Part shown: one piece after another, positions 59,001 through 64,000 of the stretch
How positions within the stretch are numbered: the stretch's first letter is position 1
Layout of the letters: each line of letters starts with the position of its first letter
Assembly (NCBI GenBank): GCA_018648645.1
Contig: JABGQS010000008.1
Location: forward strand, 1-64,000
Source of the DNA: Clostridia bacterium
GTDB taxonomy: Bacteria > Bacillota > Clostridia > Christensenellales > SZUA-584
Length of the DNA: 64,000 nt
Reading direction: 5' to 3'
Made by a program: the position numbers and the translations under genes
Notes under the pieces: generated by a model
Seen by the model: only the letters and a program-made list of their open reading frames with translations
Databases searched by the model: none
What the model was told of the DNA's origin: nothing

Positions 59001-60258
59001 CGATGTCGAGTATGAAGTCGATGTCCGGCTTGAAGTATTTTGCAGCGGTGTAGTGCGCAACCGTTTCGACTTCGTTGGTGTCGAGATTGAACGCAGCTTT
59101 GGCGAGGTTTTCGCCGTAGCCCGTTGACGCGGCGTTCGCGATGTATGCACCCTCCTGCAGCTTGTCGTAAACGTCGGCAATGATGCTGCGCATGACGTCT
59201 AGCGGTCTGCCTTTGTTGGAACCGTAGTGCGAGTATAGCATCTCGCCTTTTGTGGAGAGAAGCACCGCTTTGGTGGTGGTAGAGCCTGCATCTATACCGA
59301 GGAAGCACGCGCCGCTGTAATCGCTTAGCGCCGTTTTTGGCACATCTGCGCTTGCGTGGCGCGCGGAAAATTCGTCGTAGTCGCTTTGCGTAGCGAACAG
59401 CGGGTCTAGCTTTACGATGTTGTCTTCGAATGTATACACTTGCGTCGATTTATGCTGGAGGTCTTTGAGCGGCATTTTATCGCTGCTGGACATCAATGCG
59501 CAGCCTGCCGCAACAAACATCATGGCAAACGGAGCTTCCATGATGGCTTCGGGCTGCAGTTTCAGCGTTTTGACGAAGTGTTCTTTCAAAACGGGCAAAA
59601 AGTGCAAAGGTCCGCCGAGGAACGCGATGTTGCCGCGAATGGGGCGGCCGCACGCAAGCCCGCTGATGGTTTGGTTGACCACGGCTTGGAACACTGAAGC
59701 CGCGATGTCTTCTCTGGCAGCGCCTTCGTTGATTAGCGGTTGGATGTCGCTCTTGGCGAAAACGCCGCATCGTGCCGCGATGTCGTACACGTTGGTTGCG
59801 CCCGCTGCGAGGTCGTTTAGACCCAGCGCGTCGGTTTGCAGCAGCGATGCCATTTGGTCGATGAACGCGCCTGTACCGCCTGCGCACGTGCCGTTCATGC
59901 GCTGCTCTGTGCTGCCGGAAAAGTATGTGATTTTCGCATCCTCACCGCCAAGCTCGATGGCGACGTCGGTTTGCGGTATAAGCTCTTTTACCGCTGTGCT
60001 TGCCGCGATGACCTCTTGCACAAACGGCAGACCAAGCCATTTGCTTACGGACATTCCGCCCGAGCCTGTGACGCATACGGTGACGTTGATATCACCGAGC
60101 TCGTCATATGCCGCTTTCAGCATGGTCGCGACTGCCTCTGTGATGTCGCTCATATGTCTTTCATAGTAACTGAAAATAACGTTACCCTGATTCATAACAG
60201 TGCATTTAACTGTGGTTGAGCCAATATCGAGACCCATTTTGCTGGTGGTTGTCTTCAT
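56035..60258 (-). CDS. 2-hydroxyacyl-CoA dehydratase activase, large fused type
   Basis: The 1407-residue protein contains two BadF/HgdC-type ASKHA ATPase domains (~5-270 with CAGGTGAF; ~325-590 with LGIDAGSTTTKAVL and CSSGCGSF). An Fe-S segment follows (CKACENNC...CERG, ~610-640), then DUF2229 and an HgdB-like C-terminal half. Such activases use ATP to inject electrons into dehydratases; in the large fused type the dehydratase-like part is in the same chain. No separate hydroxyacyl-CoA dehydratase genes are adjacent, so the substrate is unknown. The ATG at 60258 follows GGAAAG on the minus strand. Confidence 0.9.
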   Translation of the reverse strand: MKTTTSKMGLDIGSTTVKCTVMNQGNVIFSYYERHMSDITEAVATMLKAAYDELGDINVTVCVTGSGGMSVSKWLGLPFVQEVIAASTAVKELIPQTDVAIELGGEDAKITYFSGSTEQRMNGTCAGGTGAFIDQMASLLQTDALGLNDLAAGATNVYDIAARCGVFAKSDIQPLINEGAAREDIAASVFQAVVNQTISGLACGRPIRGNIAFLGGPLHFLPVLKEHFVKTLKLQPEAIMEAPFAMMFVAAGCALMSSSDKMPLKDLQHKSTQVYTFEDNIVKLDPLFATQSDYDEFSARHASADVPKTALSDYSGACFLGIDAGSTTTKAVLLSTKGEMLYSHYGSNKGRPLDVMRSIIADVYDKLQEGAYIANAASTGYGENLAKAAFNLDTNEVETVAHYTAAKYFKPDIDFILDIGGQDMKCMRIKDGVIDEVILNEACSSGCGSFLETFAASLESTIENFAQQALFAPQPMDLGSRCTVFMNSKVRQAQKEGATLGGISAGLSYSVVKNALYKVIKLKTADDLGKNVVVQGGTFLNDAVLRSFELLTGRQVTRPNIAGLMGAFGSALIARDRCETDSVSSIISKDVLASMDITQKFTRCKACENNCRLTVNRFGDGRKFISGNRCERGLGADHAKNTLPDMYEYTYERTFAYDSLPTNEASRGQMGIPRVLGIYENYPFWHTFFTELKYEVVLSPRSSRKVYSAGIESIPSESLCYPAKLAHGAIRKLIDADVKTIFFPCIPYEKKEEKQAANNFNCPIVTSYPENIKNNMPEIKENGVDFLMPFLPMDTIKRLTARLVQEFPDIPKNEIKAAAKAAWHEKSAFQHDLRKQGEKIVAKVKAGEMKAIVLGGRPYHVDPEINHGISSIITSLGFAVLTEQSVAHLGEYKPLRVLDQWMYHTRIYSSAYLVGVTDGLELVQLNSFGCGLDAVVTDQTSEILQAHDKIFTLIKIDEISNTGAIKIRLRSLAAAMAERDKKGKRITEAIKEKVTGYTKVLFEKDMKSEYTILSPQMSPIHFDFLKPAFKAAGYTLEVLPSVDRNAVEEGLKYVNNDACYPTILVTGQLIEAIKSGKYDITRLACIISQTGGGCRASNYIGIIRKALTDAGYDNIPVISLNAAGLEKHPGFKYTIKFIRHALRAIVYGDLLNRLTLAIRPYELNEGDVEKAYQKWREIVTENVQHLGRRKYKRIINEMVEEFDTMPIRDIRKPVIGVVGEILVKYHPTANNQIVKVLEEEGAEVKVPDLMDFLLYCAYNTNFKSEQLGKAKIFATIGNIAVAIIERSRHLMKKALDKSERFYSPSPISHKADSAAEFLSIGNQTGEGWFLTGEMAELIKEGADGVVCAQPFACLPNHIFGKGVIQPLRAKYKNANIVAIDYDPGASEVNQLNRIKLMLSLAKDQIAN

Positions 60259-60357
60259 GTATTCTTTCCTATCCTTGAAAATTCGCTATCAATTAGTATA
60301 CACCAGGCGGGTGCAATATAAAAGTGAATCATAAGTTATTTAATATTTGTTCACAAC

Positions 60358-60397
60358 AAAAAAATCGGCAGCAATGCTGATAGTGCAATGCCGCCGA
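60358..60397 (-). terminator. Terminator of the DUF4432 gene
   Basis: Read on the minus strand, TCGGCGGCA pairs with TGCTGCCGA (one G-U) and is followed by a seven-T run. It separates the DUF4432 gene from the activase gene. Confidence 0.85.
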
Positions 60398-60416
60398 CTC
60401 AATAAAAACGTCTGTG

Positions 60417-61475
60417 TTACTTATAGTTTTGAAGTTCTGCCAGTTCGTTCCGTCCGTCAACAATTCCCAGCTCGATATCAAAGCGTCGCACTTCGCCTTC
60501 TTCGAGAAACTCGAGAATGCCCTGTTCTCTGGCGGCAGCCCTGCCAATTGGAGGGGTGTTGCACGGCTCCATCGCGGTGACGTAAGCGCCTTTGCCCATG
60601 TTTTTCCACTGGGTGAAGTTGCTAAGCTGGCTCTTTTTGTACTTGAGATATACGCCGAAACCGAGTACGTCGTTGTATAGGCACGAGAAGACGTTGTCGC
60701 CGCTCGGCTTCATGTCGTAGAAGAAAACGTTCTCGGGACAGTCCAGCACGGGCACTTCGAATGAGTGACAATTGTCTAAATACTTGGCGCTGTAGTCGTC
60801 TTTTGGGTTGATGTGCGCGCTCGTGTGGTATAGCTTTGTGTCTGTGCCAACGAGCGGATGACCAAAGTTGAAGTGGTAGAGTAGCATCAAAGGATGCGGC
60901 TTGAACCCGCAGTTTTCGACAGCGTCGCTGATGAGTATCTTTTTGTCGCCGAGAGAAAAGCTTATCTCTCTTGTGAGCGTCAGGTTTTGTGCGAAGAATT
61001 CGCTTTCGCGCACTTTGCCGCGCACTTTGAACACGAACTCGTCGCCAACCCATTCCTTAGATATGCCGATGTCATCCGCCGGGATGTTGCTGATTTTGCC
61101 GTGGATGCCAAGAAGCTTTCCGTCGTCCTCGCACGGCGGACCGACGTTGCAAAGACCGCACGTTGTGAGCAGACCCGCAGTGAAGTTGCGGAAGTAGTTC
61201 ATACCGTTCTCGTCGAAATATGTGGGGGAGACCACGCCTGTGTTGGAAATATAGCCAAACGGTACGCCTTTGTATTGCGCGCCTGCGAAATCCATACCGC
61301 GCCCGGGCAGCACGGAGATGTCGAGCCCTCCGCCAGTTTTGATATCAACGACGCTGACTCCGCCGCCTCTGCCGTCTTTTAACTCGCTGTATTTTGCATC
61401 CGCTATTTGAGAGATGTCACCGACATAGCTCTTAAGCTCCTGCTTTGAGTATTGCTTGTCAAATATTTTTGCCAT
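60417..61475 (-). CDS. DUF4432 family aldose 1-epimerase-like protein
   Basis: The 352-residue protein has the galactose-mutarotase-like beta-sandwich pattern: GGLDISVLPGRGMDFAGAQYKGVPFGYISNTG, then GLCNVGPPCEDDG, then LLYHFNFGHPLV with its His. DUF4432 proteins stand beside sugar isomerases and kinases and probably act on a hexose or sugar acid anomer. It is divergent from the fucose-isomerase-like gene at 61726, with shared TTTCGATAT motifs between. GAAAGG precedes the ATG on the minus strand. Confidence 0.85.
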   Translation of the reverse strand: MAKIFDKQYSKQELKSYVGDISQIADAKYSELKDGRGGGVSVVDIKTGGGLDISVLPGRGMDFAGAQYKGVPFGYISNTGVVSPTYFDENGMNYFRNFTAGLLTTCGLCNVGPPCEDDGKLLGIHGKISNIPADDIGISKEWVGDEFVFKVRGKVRESEFFAQNLTLTREISFSLGDKKILISDAVENCGFKPHPLMLLYHFNFGHPLVGTDTKLYHTSAHINPKDDYSAKYLDNCHSFEVPVLDCPENVFFYDMKPSGDNVFSCLYNDVLGFGVYLKYKKSQLSNFTQWKNMGKGAYVTAMEPCNTPPIGRAAAREQGILEFLEEGEVRRFDIELGIVDGRNELAELQNYK

Positions 61476-61485
61476 AACGCTTTCC

Positions 61486-61499
61486 TTTCAATATCGAAA
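61486..61499. promoter_or_regulatory. Operator-like site TTTCAATATCGAAA
   Basis: A 14-base near-palindrome (TTTC-A-ATAT-C-GAAA) lies 11 bases upstream of the DUF4432 start. It shares the TATCGAAA half-site with the dyad at 61577-61601. Confidence 0.5.
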
Positions 61500-61576
61500 A
61501 TTGCATAGAATACTTTGAAAAAGTGCAATATTAGAATATCATAATTTGGACTTGTTTACTAATAAAAAACTGTGTA

Positions 61577-61601
61577 TTTCGATATTTTTTTCATATCGAA
61601 A
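61577..61601. promoter_or_regulatory. Operator-like dyad TTTCGATAT-N7-ATATCGAAA
   Basis: This perfect 9-bp inverted repeat is 19 bases upstream of the -35 of the isomerase promoter. It carries the same half-site as at 61486, so one regulator may control both divergent genes. Confidence 0.6.
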
Positions 61602-61620
61602 GCAATATGACAAATTAATA

Positions 61621-61649
61621 TTGAGAAACCGCTCTTTGTGCTATATAAT
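61621..61649 (+). promoter_or_regulatory. Promoter of the fucose-isomerase-like gene
   Basis: TTGAGA (61621-61626) and TATAAT (61644-61649) have 17-base spacing. Confidence 0.7.
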
Positions 61650-61725
61650 ATGGATTGTCGGGCAAATACTATTGCTGTGATATTCAATTATATAAATTTA
61701 ATACTAAGCAGGAAAGAGGAGACAT

Positions 61726-63114
61726 ATGAAATTTGCGCTTATGTTTGGGAACAGAGGATTTTTCCCCGAAAGCCTAATAGGCAAGGCGAGAGAGCAGATG
61801 GTTGGCGTTGTTGAATCTCTGGGTTATGAGACGCTTGTAATGCCGAAGGGGATGACCAAGTATGGAGCTGTCGAGACTAGGCAGGACGGCGAAATATACG
61901 CAGAGTTTTTGCGCGAAAACGAATATGACGGTGTGATATTGTCACTACCGAATTTTGGCGACGAGAACGGTGCGATTGCTGCGCTACGGGACGCGGGTGT
62001 GCCGATACTGCTGCAGGCGTATCCCGACGAGATTGGCAAGATGGATTTTGCGCACAGGAGAGACGCTTATTGCGGAAAGCTGTCGGTGATGGACGTGTTT
62101 TATCAGAATGGATTGGCGTTCACTTCGTTTTCGCACGTGATGAACCCGCTTAGCGACGCATTTGCCAAAGAAGTGGTCGATTTTGCGGCTGTATGCAGGG
62201 TTGTAAACGGCATGAAGCGCATTAACGTTGGTGCTATTGGCGCGCGGACGACCGCGTTTAAGACGATAAGGTTTGACGAGATTGCATTGCAAAAATACGG
62301 CATCAACACGGAGACGATTGATTTGTCGGAGGTGTTTGCCAGGATAGATGCGATGGACGAGACGGACGGCAGAGTAATCGCGAAGCGCAAAGTGCTGACG
62401 GGGTATACGAACTGTAGCGAGCTGCCAAAGGATAAGCTGATGTCTATAAGTAAATTGGGCGTTGTGCTTGACGAGATTATTGAGGAGTACAAGCTTGACT
62501 GCATTGCGATAAGGTGCTGGAGCGAGTTTGAAATGTATTTGGGGATTACGCCGTGTCTGGTTGTGTCGCAGCTGTGTGAGCGCGGCATCGCGGCTGGGTG
62601 TGAGCTTGATGTGTGCAACGCGATAAGCATGCGCGCGCTTAGCTTGGCGGCGGATTTGCCCGCGACTTGTCTTGACTGGAACAACAACTATACGGACGAC
62701 ACGGACAAGTGCATATTGTTCCACTGCGGTCCTGTGCCAAAAACGCTGATGGTGGCGAACTCGGGGTATGTGACGCAGCACAAGATGTTTCAAAAAGCGC
62801 TTGGTGAAGGCACCGGATGGGGCTGTAACGAGGGGCGGATTGACAAGGGGGATATTACCTTCGCCAGCATGAAGACGCAGGACGGCAAGATGGTCTTTTA
62901 CATGGGCGAGGGAGAGTTTACCGATGACGTGATTGAAAAAGAGTTCTTTGGCGTGTGCGGCGTGGCGAAAATTGGCGATCTTGAAAAGAAGATAAATATT
63001 ATTGGCAAGAATGGGTTTATACATCATGTTTCTGTGACGAGGGGTAAAAAGGGCAGAGCGCTGGCAGAAGCGTTTACGACTTATTTGAAATATGATATTC
63101 AAGAGCTTGAGTAG
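61726..63114 (+). CDS. L-fucose/L-arabinose isomerase family protein
   Basis: The 462-residue protein belongs to the FucI/AraA-like fold: the N-terminal MFGNRGFFPESLIGKARE is a common start. The metal-site candidates are Glu in CWSEFEMYLGITPC, Asp in CELDVCNAI and His in CILFHCGPVP. FucI-like proteins interconvert aldoses and ketoses using Mn2+. It lies next to DUF4432 (divergent) and a sugar-binding lipoprotein gene, so an aldose-ketose step in an unknown sugar route is likely. GAGGAG precedes the ATG. Confidence 0.85.
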   Translation: MKFALMFGNRGFFPESLIGKAREQMVGVVESLGYETLVMPKGMTKYGAVETRQDGEIYAEFLRENEYDGVILSLPNFGDENGAIAALRDAGVPILLQAYPDEIGKMDFAHRRDAYCGKLSVMDVFYQNGLAFTSFSHVMNPLSDAFAKEVVDFAAVCRVVNGMKRINVGAIGARTTAFKTIRFDEIALQKYGINTETIDLSEVFARIDAMDETDGRVIAKRKVLTGYTNCSELPKDKLMSISKLGVVLDEIIEEYKLDCIAIRCWSEFEMYLGITPCLVVSQLCERGIAAGCELDVCNAISMRALSLAADLPATCLDWNNNYTDDTDKCILFHCGPVPKTLMVANSGYVTQHKMFQKALGEGTGWGCNEGRIDKGDITFASMKTQDGKMVFYMGEGEFTDDVIEKEFFGVCGVAKIGDLEKKINIIGKNGFIHHVSVTRGKKGRALAEAFTTYLKYDIQELE

Positions 63115-63146
63115 TGGTAGGTTATAAATACGAAGGGGATTAGAGA

Positions 63147-64000
63147 ATGATTCGAAGATACAAATATTTAGCTTTGGTGCTTGCCATTCTGATGATCGGC
63201 ACTTTTGGTGCGTGCGGTAATTCGGGTATTGAGAACTTGACAGACGAAGCAGGACCTTATTCGTTAATTGAGGGAACAAAATCTTTGACTGACAAGCTGA
63301 CGCTGGCGTGGTCACCGAAGAGTCTAAGTGATGAGTATTATGTCAAGGTGACGCAAGGGTTTGAAGATTATTGCGAGGAAAAGAATTATACTGCGCTTGT
63401 CGCCGACCCCAGGAATAAAAGGGAAGAGCAGTTTAGCGAGTTCGAAAATTGGATTGCCATGGGAGTTGACGGAATTGCAGCAAGCCCTGTGGATGCGCAG
63501 CGTCTGAGCGAAGTTGTGCAGATTGCGAAAGAGGAAGGGATTGTTGTCGCCGGATATTTTGACGAGATTCCGCTGGCGAATTTGAATTATGTTATTGATG
63601 AGTTTGCGTGCGGCGTGATTATCGGGGAAAACGCAGCGCGGTGGATTGACGAAAAGGTTGATGGCCCGGCAAATGTGTTTATTCTCGGCAACGATGCAGA
63701 TGAAGGTATGCTGATGCGACGCAAAGGGATTGACAGCGTGCTTGAGGGCGCGGGCTCGGTGCATGTGGTATCGCGCAAAAATGCGCAGACGGTAGGCGAA
63801 GCTGAGAAAGCTGCAACAAGTGTGCTGAGCATGTATGCGAACATTAACGTTGTTATTTGCGTGAGCGACGAGTTTGCGCTAGTCGTGCTTGAGATTACTG
63901 AGGATTCCGGTTTCGGCAACGAGAATTATTATATTGGCGGAGCGGGATATACGTTGGAGGCGATAGGGTTGATGAACGAGGCGGGAAACTTTATGCGCTC
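63147..64000 (+). CDS. Sugar-binding lipoprotein, partial (ABC transporter)
   Basis: The gene runs off the window's end. It encodes a signal peptide with a lipobox-like IGTFGAC, then a type I periplasmic-binding domain (KLTLAWSPKSLSDEYYVKVTQ and WIAMGVDGIAASPVDAQRL). It is distinct from the BMC-linked binding protein and lacks the acidic spacer. GAAGGGGAT precedes the ATG at 63147, 32 bases after the isomerase gene. ATPase and permease genes probably follow beyond the window. Confidence 0.8.
   Translation, partial: MIRRYKYLALVLAILMIGTFGACGNSGIENLTDEAGPYSLIEGTKSLTDKLTLAWSPKSLSDEYYVKVTQGFEDYCEEKNYTALVADPRNKREEQFSEFENWIAMGVDGIAASPVDAQRLSEVVQIAKEEGIVVAGYFDEIPLANLNYVIDEFACGVIIGENAARWIDEKVDGPANVFILGNDADEGMLMRRKGIDSVLEGAGSVHVVSRKNAQTVGEAEKAATSVLSMYANINVVICVSDEFALVVLEITEDSGFGNENYYIGGAGYTLEAIGLMNEAGNFMR

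Overview
The window reads like a chromosomal segment of an anaerobic, sugar-fermenting, Gram-positive bacterium of the Clostridia type. Pointers to this are an LL-diaminopimelate aminotransferase (dapL), an Rrf2-NifS-NifU iron-sulfur set, a nadABC operon, sbcDC, typA, a SleB-like wall hydrolase, FeoAB with the small Cys-rich Feo partner, a large 2-hydroxyacyl-CoA dehydratase activase, frequent TTG starts and strong Shine-Dalgarno sites. No rRNA, tRNA, CRISPR array, phage or complete insertion sequence was recognised. The assignment to Clostridia is an inference from gene content only.

Layout. 1-22 kb is mostly housekeeping: the tail of a metallophosphoesterase, a GGDEF protein, a methyltransferase/LysR divergent pair, rrf2-nifS-nifU, a 7TM-GGDEF protein, dapL, nadABC, sbcDC, a short QueG-like ferredoxin, typA, a SleB-like hydrolase, a dapF-like gene and a lipoprotein esterase. 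22-37 kb is accessory sugar and redox metabolism: AraC regulator, DegT aminotransferase, UroD-like protein, aldo/keto reductases, ALDH, hydroxyacid dehydrogenase, HAD phosphatase, feoAB, a Gfo/Idh dehydrogenase and a xylose-isomerase-like protein. 37.5-52.2 kb is a bacterial microcompartment (BMC) locus with its sugar uptake and processing genes. 52-56 kb holds small membrane and hypothetical genes, an SDR protein, an SPL-type radical SAM protein and decayed repeats. 56-64 kb holds the giant activase, then a divergent DUF4432 / fucose-isomerase-like pair followed by a second sugar-binding lipoprotein that runs off the end.

The most interesting system is the BMC locus. A strong promoter with two dyads precedes two pentamer (EutN/CcmL) genes, one PduA-like hexamer gene, a DeoC-like protein with a textbook encapsulation helix, a GntR regulator, a zinc alcohol dehydrogenase, a 2-hydroxyacid dehydrogenase, a class II aldolase-like protein with an Ala/Ser/Gly-rich tail, an FGGY kinase, a complete ribose-type ABC importer, a TIM-barrel protein, a cupin-like protein and two PIG-L deacetylases. 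Both aldolase homologues lack a catalytic residue: the DeoC-like protein has Val where the Schiff-base Lys should be, and the class II protein has Ser for Asp82. The usual metabolosome signature enzymes (acylating aldehyde dehydrogenase, PduL, BMC-T shell proteins) are absent. I infer an import - phosphorylation - oxidation - encapsulated C-C chemistry route for an unknown, possibly N-acetylated, sugar or sugar acid.

Other points worth checking are a DapF homologue with both catalytic cysteines replaced by serine, an apparent change of GC skew near 13-17 kb, a 3'-end copy of the radical SAM gene, related intergenic repeat islands near 37.5 and 54 kb, and several well-formed operator dyads.
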